Assembly (NCBI GenBank): GCA_033764265.1
Contig: JANRJB010000316.1
Location: 1-7,268, forward strand
Direction of reading: 5' to 3'
Source of the DNA: VGEM01 sp033764265
GTDB taxonomy: Bacteria > Pseudomonadota > Alphaproteobacteria > Rhodospirillales > Rhodospirillaceae
Length of the DNA stretch: 7,268 nucleotides
Part shown: positions 1 through 6,387 of the stretch, piece by piece
Layout: each line of letters opens with the position of its first letter
Position numbering within the stretch: position 1 is the stretch's first letter
Made by a program: the position numbers and the translations under genes
Notes under the pieces: generated by a model
What the model was told of the DNA's origin: nothing
Database searches by the model: none
The model's input: only the letters and a program-made list of their open reading frames with translations

Positions 1-1233
1 TCCGCGTTCCGGCGTCTGGGTCGGCGCCCACACCTCGACCGAGTCCCCCTTGAACCACGCAGTGCAGTTCTGCGGTTCCATGTTGGCGTGCGAGACGAAG
101 GCATGGTTGTAGTAGGCCTGCACGGTCTTGGCCGCGCCGGCAAACGCCTTGTCGACGTCGCCCGCCTTGAACAGTTCGGTCTGGCCCTTGCCCTTGGCCA
201 GGGGTTCGGCTTTGGCCAGGAACGCGCTCCAGCTGTCTTTCGAAGCCGTGCTTTCGTCCCATTCGATCTGAAGCGCGGCCTTGGCCCGAAGCGCGGCCCA
301 GGTGGAATCGGCGACGATCGCCACGCCCGGCATCAGGTCGGTGACGATGCCGTTGCCCTCCAGCACGAACGCATCCTTCACGCCGGGCATCGATTTGATG
401 TGGTCGAGATTGGCGCTTTTCACCTTGCCGCCGACCGCCGGACATTTTTCGTAGGTCGCGTAGACCATGCCGGGCACGACCGTGTCGCTGCCGAACACTG
501 GCTGGCCCGAGACGATCTTGGCGTTGTCAACACCGGTCAGGCGCTGGCCGATCAGCTTGTACTGGTCTTTGGTTTTCAGCGGCAGCTTTTCCGCATCGGG
601 CATCGGCAACCTCGCCGCCGCGTCGGCCAGTTCGCCGTAACCCATGCGGCGGTTGCCGGCGGCGTGAATGACGAAACCCGCGTCGGTCGTCAGTTCGGCC
701 TCCGGCACTTTCCACTGCTTGGCGGCCGCGGACACCAGCATCGCGCGGGCCACCGCGCCGGCGCGGCGCAGGGTATCCCAGTTCATCGGGATCGAGGTGG
801 AGCCGCCGGCGACCTGGCGGCCGTAGACGGCTGAATTGACGGGCGCCATCTCGACATGGACGCGCGCCCAGTCGGCGTCCATCTCGTCGGCAATGATCTG
901 CGGCAGCGAGGTCTTCACCCCCTGCCCGACTTCAGGATTCTTGGCGTAAATCACGACCTGGCCATCGGGTGCCACGCGGACGTAGGCATTGAGAGTACGC
1001 ACCTGATCCGCCGACGCGGCGTCGGTGGCGGCATGAACGTCGCGCGGCGCAAGCCGGAACCCGATCACCAGCCCCGCGCCCGCGATCGCGCCCAGTTTGA
1101 AAAACCCGCGACGGCCCAGGTTGGGACGGCCCGAGTTGACGGCCGGCGCGCGCACAAGCGCGTCATCGAAACTGCGCAACAGCTCGTCGTAAAACCGGTC
1201 GGCGCCGATCAGGTGGCTGGGAACATGATTCAT
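1..1233 (-). CDS. Molybdopterin-binding subunit of an isoquinoline 1-oxidoreductase/xanthine dehydrogenase-type hydroxylase (Tat-exported, partial)
   Basis: This is the N-terminal 411 residues of a protein whose family is usually about 730-780 residues; the rest lies beyond the left edge. Enzymes of this family hydroxylate N-heteroaromatics or oxidise aldehydes at a molybdenum-cytosine dinucleotide cofactor, using water as the oxygen source. A twin-arginine signal is visible (GRRGFFKLG, residues 40-48), followed by a hydrophobic stretch and a likely cleavage after VHA (about residue 68), so the enzyme should act in the periplasm. Next come the cofactor-domain motif PEVGQGVKTSLPQIIADEM (100-118), GGSTSIP (143-149), an alpha/beta hammerhead region (about 225-295), and SHANMEPQNCTAW with WAPTQTP (381-409), all typical of IorB-like subunits. 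The start is fixed by GAAGGAG 8 nt upstream. The n-region before the arginine pair is long (40 residues). The catalytic C-terminal glutamate is outside the window. No small 2Fe-2S subunit gene lies upstream. The family is secure; the substrate is unknown. Confidence 0.93.
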   Translation of the reverse strand, partial: MNHVPSHLIGADRFYDELLRSFDDALVRAPAVNSGRPNLGRRGFFKLGAIAGAGLVIGFRLAPRDVHAATDAASADQVRTLNAYVRVAPDGQVVIYAKNPEVGQGVKTSLPQIIADEMDADWARVHVEMAPVNSAVYGRQVAGGSTSIPMNWDTLRRAGAVARAMLVSAAAKQWKVPEAELTTDAGFVIHAAGNRRMGYGELADAAARLPMPDAEKLPLKTKDQYKLIGQRLTGVDNAKIVSGQPVFGSDTVVPGMVYATYEKCPAVGGKVKSANLDHIKSMPGVKDAFVLEGNGIVTDLMPGVAIVADSTWAALRAKAALQIEWDESTASKDSWSAFLAKAEPLAKGKGQTELFKAGDVDKAFAGAAKTVQAYYNHAFVSHANMEPQNCTAWFKGDSVEVWAPTQTPERG

Positions 1234-1241
1234 CGTGCTGG

Positions 1242-1248
1242 CTCCTTC
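1242..1248 (-). promoter_or_regulatory. Shine-Dalgarno site of the molybdopterin subunit gene
   Basis: On the minus strand this reads GAAGGAG, 8 nt before the ATG at 1233. It is one of the two best ribosome binding sites in the window. It supports the ATG start, and therefore the long n-region of the Tat signal, over a GTG at codon 27 that lies closer to the twin arginines. Confidence 0.75.
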
Positions 1249-1267
1249 GACAGTCGTGCGGCGGCAC

Positions 1268-1293
1268 GGCGCTTGCGCCCCATAATTCATGGG
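1268..1293 (-). promoter_or_regulatory. Two small dyads and an AT-rich patch in the leader of the molybdenum subunit gene
   Basis: The 151-bp gap (1234-1384) between the dioxygenase stop and the molybdenum subunit start has no gene. It holds GGCGC-TT-GCGCC (1268-1279) directly next to CCCAT-AATTC-ATGGG (1279-1293). The second dyad contains the only AT-rich run in this gap and, on the minus strand, includes AATTAT, a possible -10 element. No good -35 was found at the expected spacing. The patch could be a weak promoter or operator giving this gene separate expression, or it may be chance. No U-tract terminator follows the dioxygenase gene. Confidence 0.25.
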
Positions 1294-1384
1294 TATGAAC
1301 GCAGCCGCGACCCCGCCCCGAGGGTGGACGGAGACTAGCACAGCCGGGCCGGGCGGCGGACTCGGAATCGGACGAAACGCGGGC

Positions 1385-2233
1385 TCAGGCCGCACGCCGC
1401 CAGGTAATGGGGAACAGCGCGGCCGGCAGCGGCTCGCCTTCCTTGATGTCGGGGTGCTTCTCGAACGGGGAGTCGCGCGTGGTCGGATTGAAGCGGTAGC
1501 GGATATCGCTGCCGAGCCAACGCAGCGAGAACGCGAGCCGCCGCCCGCCCGACGTGGCGGTGCGCGGCAACGATGAGTGGATGGTCTTGGGGTGGATCAC
1601 CAGCATGTCGCCGGCCTTGGCCTCCCACACCCGCAGGTCGGCGTCGGGCGCCTTGACGCGGGCGAGCAGCTCCGACCACGGATGAAACTCCGGCGGCGGC
1701 ACGCGGTCTTGCACCGCGAAGGTGCTGAAGTAGCGGTGAGGGTCTTTGTTCGAGCCGGCCAGCGTGACCAGCGGCGCGTTGTCGCGGCCGACGTCGGTCA
1801 GCGCCACCCACATCGACGGGCTGTGACTGCCCGAGAACGGAAAGGTGCATTCGTCGTTGTGCCAGGGCGTGGCGGTTTCCGCCGCCGAGCCTTCTTTCAT
1901 GAAGATGCCGTCGAGCCAGGGGCGCATGCTGTCCGACCCGATCACGTCGGCGACGATGGCCGCGCAGTCGTTCTCCTCGACCAGGGCGCGCATTTCCGGC
2001 ACGCGCCAGAAGGTGTTGATCAGGCGGGTGTAGCCGTCGTGGTCTTCGAACTCGACCGGGCGGGAGATTTGGCTCTCGCCGAACTTCATCGTGCCGGCCC
2101 GCAGGCCGGCGACGATACGGTCGATCAACGCGGTCATGCGCGCCACCCAATCGGCGCCGAACGCGCCCGGCACATGGCCGACACCGACCTCGTTATAGGT
2201 GCGCACGATCTCGGGAGTGACTTTGCGGTGCAT
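1385..2233 (-). CDS. Phytanoyl-CoA dioxygenase (PhyH) family Fe(II)/2-oxoglutarate oxygenase
   Basis: This 282-residue protein has the size and motifs of bacterial PhyH-family non-haem iron oxygenases, which couple decarboxylation of 2-oxoglutarate to hydroxylation of a small molecule. The facial triad is visible: H125 and D127 in the HxD motif of PWHNDECTF, and H219 in VIHPKTIHSS (H214 is the other candidate). R231 or R232 in GGRRLAFSLRW is placed to bind the 2-oxoglutarate carboxylate. LAGSNKDPHRYF (158-169) corresponds to the family's 'GSHK' region after the HxD. There is no signal peptide, so it is cytoplasmic. The chosen ATG lies 17 nt after the hydrolase stop. The frame stays open far upstream (to 2689) but that part overlaps the hydrolase gene and is not real. 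The Shine-Dalgarno is weak (GAAGCAG), which suits an internal operon position. The substrate is unknown; the family covers acyl-CoAs, ectoine and many secondary metabolites. Confidence 0.9.
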   Translation of the reverse strand: MHRKVTPEIVRTYNEVGVGHVPGAFGADWVARMTALIDRIVAGLRAGTMKFGESQISRPVEFEDHDGYTRLINTFWRVPEMRALVEENDCAAIVADVIGSDSMRPWLDGIFMKEGSAAETATPWHNDECTFPFSGSHSPSMWVALTDVGRDNAPLVTLAGSNKDPHRYFSTFAVQDRVPPPEFHPWSELLARVKAPDADLRVWEAKAGDMLVIHPKTIHSSLPRTATSGGRRLAFSLRWLGSDIRYRFNPTTRDSPFEKHPDIKEGEPLPAALFPITWRRAA

Positions 2234-2250
2234 GGCTGCTTCGCGGGTGG

Positions 2251-3072
2251 TCAGGATTTCAGGAACGCATCCAGCACCGCGGCATAAGCGGCGGCGCGGG
2301 CGGGGTCGTGCAGCGGGTGGCGGCCTTCGAACACGTGGCCGGCCGCGCTTTTCACCAGGCCCATCACCTGGGCGTGGCAATTGTTGAGCGGATCGGTGGT
2401 GGCCGTGACAGCCAGGGTGGAAACGTTCACGCGCGCCAGCGCCGCGGCCATGTCGTACTCCTTCAAGGCATCGGCGGAATCGTCGCTCTGTTGGGCGAGC
2501 AGGCTGTCGAGCGTGGCACCGCGCAGCCGTTCGGCCGCCGCATCGTCGAGGGCGAGACCCGGCTCCCACATGCGCTGCAGCCACAGCGCGCGCTGCCAGG
2601 CCCAGGCGAAATGCGCGCCGTCCTCGGACCACTTGGGCGGCGGTTGGCGCGCGGTCTTCAAGACCTGTTCGCGCGTCTCGCGGCTCCACACCGGGCTGCC
2701 GTCCAGCACCAGCTTGCGCACGCGGATCGGATGGCGCAGCGCCAATTCCACCGCGATCTCGGACGAAACATGGCCGCCGACCACGCAGGCGTCGTCGATC
2801 TCGAGTTCATCCAACAGGGCCGCGATGCTGTCGGCGTAATCGCCGATCATCCAGCGCGTGGGCCGCGGATCCGACAGGCCATACCCAAAATGATCCGGCG
2901 CGACCGCCCGCCAGCCGCGCGCGGCCAAGTCGGGCAGCACCGCCGCGTATTGGCGGCTGCTGGCCGGCGTCCAGTGCATCAGCACCACCGCCGGCCCGGC
3001 CCCTGCCTCGCGCAGATACATGTGGCCGGGCGGCAGCGCGACGATGCGGCGACGGACCGTCGGCAGCGTCAT
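2251..3072 (-). CDS. Alpha/beta-fold hydrolase with His at the nucleophile position
   Basis: This 273-residue protein has the layout of the alpha/beta hydrolase fold: a beta-3 strand (AVVLMHWTP, 28-36), the APDHFGYGLSDPR turn (58-70), a nucleophile-elbow region (VVGGHVSSEIAVELALRHP, 97-115), a cap region (about 125-210), an acid site (TTDPLNN, D227), and a C-terminal histidine in EGRHPLHDP (H252 or H255). At the elbow the usual G-x-S-x-G is absent. Aligned with the common form VVGHSLGGAIA, the serine position holds H101. A histidine here is known in some alpha/beta hydrolase-fold proteins with 'GHHTG'-type elbows, so this may be a variant branch rather than a dead enzyme. Ordinary serine-esterase chemistry is not supported. 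The start codon overlaps the stop of the upstream gene in ATGA (3069-3072), which implies translational coupling and compensates for a weak ribosome binding site. The substrate is unknown. Confidence 0.88.
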   Translation of the reverse strand: MTLPTVRRRIVALPPGHMYLREAGAGPAVVLMHWTPASSRQYAAVLPDLAARGWRAVAPDHFGYGLSDPRPTRWMIGDYADSIAALLDELEIDDACVVGGHVSSEIAVELALRHPIRVRKLVLDGSPVWSRETREQVLKTARQPPPKWSEDGAHFAWAWQRALWLQRMWEPGLALDDAAAERLRGATLDSLLAQQSDDSADALKEYDMAAALARVNVSTLAVTATTDPLNNCHAQVMGLVKSAAGHVFEGRHPLHDPARAAAYAAVLDAFLKS

Positions 3073-3530
3073 TGCGCCGCCCGCTTGGGTTCCAGCCGCG
3101 ACATGGCGCCGACGATCTGCCAGTCGTTGCCGGCGCGCACCCAGACGTGGATGTTCTCGAACTTCTCGTCGGTCGGCGTGCCGTCGGGTCGCATGGTGCG
3201 GTGGTTCAGGTAGTAGATCACCGCGGTGTCGCCGTGCAGCGTGAAATCCATCAGCTGCATGGTCAGCTTTTCCTTGTTCAGGCCGGTCATCCGCTGGGCA
3301 TCGGTCCGCAGGCCGGTGAGAGCCAAGGGTTTCGGCGCACTGGGCGGCCAGCCGACATAATGCGGCGACGCATTGTTGACGTAGTAGCTGAGCCCGCCGG
3401 TGGCGCGTTCGTTGTAGATCGCCTGTTCCTTGGCCCAGATCTCGGCTTTGGCTTTCTCCTTGGCGGCGTCTTCCGCGTGAACAGCGGAAGCCGCAAGAAC
3501 GGCGGCGAGTGCGACGGCGAGATAACGCAT
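3069..3530 (-). CDS. Small secreted NTF2/SnoaL-like (DUF4440-type) protein
   Basis: This 153-residue protein starts with a Sec signal peptide (MRYLAVALAAVLAASAVHA, cleavage predicted after A19), so the roughly 134-residue mature part should be periplasmic. The remainder fits the NTF2-like cone fold: an N-terminal helix (about 25-45), a variable middle, and the terminal strand pattern FTLHGDTAVIYYLNHR (96-111), FENIHVWVRAGNDWQIVGAMSRL (124-146), with the GDTA and W-x-I-V signatures common in SnoaL/DUF4440 proteins. Such folds serve as isomerases, cyclases, ring-hydroxylating beta subunits or ligand-binding modules, and the sequence does not say which. An upstream ATG in frame at 3557 would add nine residues ahead of the signal. 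The downstream ATG is preferred because AAGGAG sits 6 nt before it and it begins the signal peptide directly. Its stop overlaps the hydrolase start by 4 bp. Confidence 0.82.
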   Translation of the reverse strand: MRYLAVALAAVLAASAVHAEDAAKEKAKAEIWAKEQAIYNERATGGLSYYVNNASPHYVGWPPSAPKPLALTGLRTDAQRMTGLNKEKLTMQLMDFTLHGDTAVIYYLNHRTMRPDGTPTDEKFENIHVWVRAGNDWQIVGAMSRLEPKRAAQ

Positions 3531-3536
3531 GATCGG

Positions 3537-3542
3537 CTCCTT
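3537..3542 (-). promoter_or_regulatory. Shine-Dalgarno site deciding the start of the NTF2-like gene
   Basis: On the minus strand this reads AAGGAG, 6 nt upstream of the ATG at 3530. It lies inside the longer alternative reading frame that starts at 3557, so it argues for the shorter protein. The 34-bp spacer between the binding-protein stop and this start holds no terminator-like hairpin with a T-tract, which is consistent with read-through from the gene upstream. Confidence 0.7.
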
Positions 3543-3564
3543 GGCTAAGTATGACATGGGGGTC

Positions 3565-5073
3565 TCAATCTTCGATCTCGAGCTGTTCGAACAGCACCCC
3601 GTTGGCGCGGGCGACGTAATTCTTCACACCCGGCGCGAGGGCCGTGATGCTGGCGTACTCGGTCAGCAAGAGCGCCGGCGCAAGGTCGTGCGCCAGGCGC
3701 AACGCGCCTTGCAGCAGCGCGCGGCGGCGTTCCACGTCCAGCTCGACGTTGCTGGCCTCAAGCGCCGCCGTCAGCTCGGGCGCGCAGAACACCGGCACGG
3801 CGGCCTTGCACGACAGGAATTCCAACGGCTGGCGCGCATCGCCGTAGCGGGCGCTGGACAGCGTGGTGGAAAATGCATTGATGCCGCCCCATGACCCGGT
3901 CGCCAGCCGCTGCATGAAGTCGGCGAACGGCAGCATGCGCAGCGTGGCCTTGACGCCGACCGCCGCCAGATTTTGCTGAACGACCTGAAACATCAGGGTG
4001 TCGCCCGGCACCTGACCCGAGAATACGCCGAACGTCAGCGCGAACCCCTTGGCGTAGCCGGCCTCGGCCAGGAGTTGCTTCGCCGCCGCCGGATCGTAGG
4101 CGTAGGGCGCCAGCGTCGGGTCGAAACCGAACACATCGGACGTGGCGACCTGGCTCGCGATCACGCCGCGCCCGCCCAAGACCGTCTCGGCGATGGCGCG
4201 CTTGTCCACCGCCAGGTTAAGCGCGCGGCGCACGCGCGCGTCCTTTAACTGGGGCGCGACGCCTGTCCCCTCGGTGCGCAGCAGAAGGCCCAGGATGTGC
4301 GGCGCCGGCAGCACCTGCACCTGGAAACCCGCCGCGGTCACCGTCTCGACCTGATCGGCCTCAAGGTTCACGGCGATGTCGACCTGGCCGGACAACAGCG
4401 CCTGCAGCCGCGTGGTGCTGTCGGTCAGGATAGCCAACTCCACGTCGCGCACGCTGCTCGGCGCGCGCCACGCGCCCGGCACGGCGACCAGGCGGATGCG
4501 ACCGGTGGTGCGGCCCCAGTCCGCCGGCCGGTAGGGCCCGGTGCCGACCGGCGCCAGCGTGAACCCGTCAACGCCCAGGGCGGCCCAGGCCTTTGGTTCG
4601 GGGATGACGATGTTGGCCATGCGGTTGGGCAGGATCGGGTCCGGCCCGCGGGTGACGATCTCCACCCGATGCGGCGATGCGGCGCGAATGCCGGCGATGG
4701 TCTTGACCTCGCGCGCGGCGTCGAGCGCCGTGCCGGCCTCGGTCTGCAGAAACTGAACCGCGGCGACCACGGCCTCGGCGGTGAACGGCGCGCCGTTCTG
4801 GAACGCAACGTCGTCACGCAGTTCGAACACCCAGGTGTCGGGTGCCGACATGGCCCAGGATTTCGCCAGCGCCGGCTCCAGTTTGCCGCGCCGGGTGAAG
4901 CTGGTGAGCCCGTCGAACAGCGCCGCGCGGGTGCTGGTGCCATCGTCGCGGGCGAATGGATTCCCATAGGTCCCCGCCGGCACCGGCACCGCGACGCGCA
5001 CCGTGGCGGTGGGCTCGGCGCGCGCGCCGCCGCCGAAAACCAGCGCGGCGGCGACGGCCAGTACCCTAAACAT
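3565..5073 (-). CDS. Periplasmic solute-binding protein of an ABC importer (SBP_bac_5, DppA/OppA-like)
   Basis: This 502-residue protein has the length and motifs of the family 5 extracellular binding proteins that deliver peptides, nickel chelates, opines and other solutes to Dpp/Opp-type permeases. A Sec signal peptide is clear (residues 1-19, ending GARA before E20), with no lipobox cysteine, as expected for a soluble periplasmic protein. Landmarks are LEPALAKSW (65-73), TWVFELRDDVAFQNGAPFTAEAVV (80-103), the hinge region PVGTGPY (175-181), DARVRRALNLAVDKRAI (278-294), YDPAAAKQLLAEAGY (326-340), and C422/C430 near the C-terminus, which may form a disulfide. No permease or ATPase gene is visible, so it may use a transporter encoded elsewhere. 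Its ATG overlaps the last 8 bp of the monooxygenase gene, so the two are almost certainly co-transcribed. The family is secure; the ligand is unknown and is presumably linked to the neighbouring oxidases. Confidence 0.94.
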   Translation of the reverse strand: MFRVLAVAAALVFGGGARAEPTATVRVAVPVPAGTYGNPFARDDGTSTRAALFDGLTSFTRRGKLEPALAKSWAMSAPDTWVFELRDDVAFQNGAPFTAEAVVAAVQFLQTEAGTALDAAREVKTIAGIRAASPHRVEIVTRGPDPILPNRMANIVIPEPKAWAALGVDGFTLAPVGTGPYRPADWGRTTGRIRLVAVPGAWRAPSSVRDVELAILTDSTTRLQALLSGQVDIAVNLEADQVETVTAAGFQVQVLPAPHILGLLLRTEGTGVAPQLKDARVRRALNLAVDKRAIAETVLGGRGVIASQVATSDVFGFDPTLAPYAYDPAAAKQLLAEAGYAKGFALTFGVFSGQVPGDTLMFQVVQQNLAAVGVKATLRMLPFADFMQRLATGSWGGINAFSTTLSSARYGDARQPLEFLSCKAAVPVFCAPELTAALEASNVELDVERRRALLQGALRLAHDLAPALLLTEYASITALAPGVKNYVARANGVLFEQLEIED

Positions 5074-6241
5074 GCGCCGTCACCGGATCGAACCGGGCGA
5101 CGAACGCCTCGGTATAGCCGCGCGCGGCTTCGGCCGTGGTTTCATCGTGGACACCGTGCATCTTCAGCCCTGCGTGGCGCGAGCCCTGGGTGACAAGCGT
5201 GGTGCGCGGAATGCGCACGGCCTCGTAGCGGGCGAACGCCTCGGCCATGCTAGCCGAGGCGTCGAGCGCGCGGGCGAGAATTATCGCGTCCTCGATCGCC
5301 ATGCCGGCGCCCTGGCCCAGAAACGGCAGCATGGCGTGCGCGGCGTCGCCCAACAGAGTCGCCCGACCCACGGTCCAGCGGCCCAGCGGCGCGCGGCCGA
5401 TCAGGCCCCACTTGAAGCAGGCCTCGGGCGGCGTGGCGGCGATGATGCGGCGGACTTCGTCGGCGGCGGCGGCGTATTCCGCCATCAGCGCCGGCACGGT
5501 GGACGGCACCATCCAGCTGTCGGAGGTCCATTCGGTCGTCCGTGCGAACGCCACGTAGTTGATGACCCGCCCGCCGCGCAGCTTGTAGCGCACGAAGCTG
5601 CGGTCGGGGCCGAAGAACACGCCGGTGTCCGGGTCGATCAGGCCAACCGGCAATCGCTCGGACGGCACCAAACCGCGCCAGGCGACGTAGTTGAGGAATT
5701 CGGTCTCGCCCGGCCCGAACAGCGCCTCCCGGACTGCGGACCGGTTGCCGTCGCAGCCGATCAGCGCCGCGCCCGTGACCGCGCGACCGTTGGCGAAGCG
5801 GGCGGTGATCCCGGCTTCATCCTGGGTCAGGCCGGCGAAGTCGTGCCCGAGCACGATGGCGTCAGGATCATGGGCCTTCACCGCCCCGGACAAGACCGCG
5901 TGCAGATCGGCGCGATGGGCCTGGCGGATGGGATAGGACGGACTGTCGGGTCCATGGCCCTGGCTGAGGTCGATCACCCGCGTGACAGCGCCGGAGGCGA
6001 AATCCTTGGTCGCCGCCCGCGCCGGCCGGTACGAGATGGCGTCGATCGCCGCGTCGAGCCCCAGCCAGGCGTAGGCGCGCATGGCGTTGGCCGCGAGCGT
6101 GATGCCGGCGCCGATGTCCGAGAGTTCGGGGCTGCGCTCGAACACGCGCACGCGCCGACCGCTGCGCTGCAGCGCCAGCGCCAGCGTCAGCCCGCCGATC
6201 CCGGCGCCGATGATCAGGATGTGTCCGCCGCCTTGAGTCAT
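5066..6241 (-). CDS. Class A FAD-dependent aromatic-ring monooxygenase (salicylate / 3-hydroxybenzoate / 6-hydroxynicotinate hydroxylase type)
   Basis: This 391-residue single-component flavoprotein matches the usual size of para-hydroxybenzoate hydroxylase-fold enzymes, which use NAD(P)H and O2 to hydroxylate an activated aromatic ring. All three family fingerprints are present: the Rossmann GAGIGG (12-17) with the FAD ribose acid E36 in VRVFER; the DG motif LIGCDGNRSAVREALFG (160-176); and the GD motif ATLLGDAAHAMLPFLGQGAGMAIEDA (294-319). The conserved Arg of RADLHAVLS (110-118) also fits. The in-frame ATG at 6295 would add 18 residues with no family resemblance and would use up most of the divergent promoter region, so the ATG at 6241, 11 residues before the Rossmann glycines, is preferred. 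The ribosome binding site is weak there. It is the first gene of the leftward operon and probably acts early on the substrate. Salicylate, hydroxybenzoate and hydroxynicotinate hydroxylases cannot be told apart by eye. Confidence 0.92.
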   Translation of the reverse strand: MTQGGGHILIIGAGIGGLTLALALQRSGRRVRVFERSPELSDIGAGITLAANAMRAYAWLGLDAAIDAISYRPARAATKDFASGAVTRVIDLSQGHGPDSPSYPIRQAHRADLHAVLSGAVKAHDPDAIVLGHDFAGLTQDEAGITARFANGRAVTGAALIGCDGNRSAVREALFGPGETEFLNYVAWRGLVPSERLPVGLIDPDTGVFFGPDRSFVRYKLRGGRVINYVAFARTTEWTSDSWMVPSTVPALMAEYAAAADEVRRIIAATPPEACFKWGLIGRAPLGRWTVGRATLLGDAAHAMLPFLGQGAGMAIEDAIILARALDASASMAEAFARYEAVRIPRTTLVTQGSRHAGLKMHGVHDETTAEAARGYTEAFVARFDPVTAHV

Positions 6242-6300
6242 GCCCGCACCCGCCGGTCGATGGCCGAAGGCGTAGCACGGACGCTCGCGCTTCACTCATA

Positions 6301-6347
6301 GGTCGGGCGCATGCGACCATGCGCGGCGGTTATTTGTTGGCCCGACC
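6301..6347. promoter_or_regulatory. Nested inverted repeat in the divergent promoter region (candidate operator)
   Basis: The 146-bp spacer between the two divergent starts (6242-6387) contains no gene. Inside it an outer pair of 8-bp perfect arms, GGTCGGGC (6301-6308) and GCCCGACC (6340-6347), encloses an inner pair of 7-bp perfect arms, GCGCATG (6307-6313) and CATGCGC (6318-6324), with a 4-bp centre. The 18-bp inner dyad has the size of a typical dimeric repressor or activator site. Its place between divergent catabolic genes would allow one regulator to control both directions. No regulator gene is in the window. Weak -10/-35-like words occur on both sides (TATGAG leftwards near 6300; TTGTTG rightwards at 6335-6340), but no confident promoter can be named. 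Confidence 0.45.
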
Positions 6348-6375
6348 GCGGGCTGGCACACTCCGCCGCTCACGC

Positions 6376-6380
6376 AGGAA
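6376..6380 (+). promoter_or_regulatory. Shine-Dalgarno site of the rightward FAD oxidase gene
   Basis: AGGAA lies 7 nt upstream of the ATG at 6388. It supports that start, after which the protein begins directly with the helix preceding the FAD-binding domain. Confidence 0.55.
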
Positions 6381-6387
6381 TTTCACC

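Noticed and set aside
88..834. A 248-codon plus-strand open frame over the molybdenum subunit
   Set aside because: It is the antisense shadow of an IorB-like coding region with clear motifs. It has low-complexity, His- and Arg-rich content and no domain.
1340..1384. Rho-independent terminator after the dioxygenase gene
   Set aside because: The stretch is GC-rich with several short self-complementary runs, but no stable stem followed by a T-tract was found on the minus strand.
2234..2689. N-terminal extension of the dioxygenase to a 434-residue protein
   Set aside because: The added 152 residues lie in another frame of the hydrolase gene, are Arg/Ala-rich and have no PhyH similarity. The ATG at 2233 gives the normal family length.
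5066..6295. Naming the cluster as nicotinate (nicABCD) degradation
   Set aside because: A molybdenum hydroxylase, a class A monooxygenase and a hydrolase-fold protein resemble that set. But the hydrolase lacks a serine nucleophile, no cytochrome domains or ring-cleavage gene are visible, and the monooxygenase substrate class cannot be fixed by eye.
5003..6301. A 432-codon open frame on the plus strand opposite the monooxygenase gene
   Set aside because: It is antisense to a gene with all three flavin monooxygenase fingerprints. Its translation is rich in Arg, Gly, Ala and His with no recognisable domain. Such frames are expected opposite GC-rich genes.
6354..6369. Sigma-54 type promoter (TGGCAC at 6354-6359)
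   Set aside because: The matching -12 GC element is not at the required spacing and no TTGC follows.
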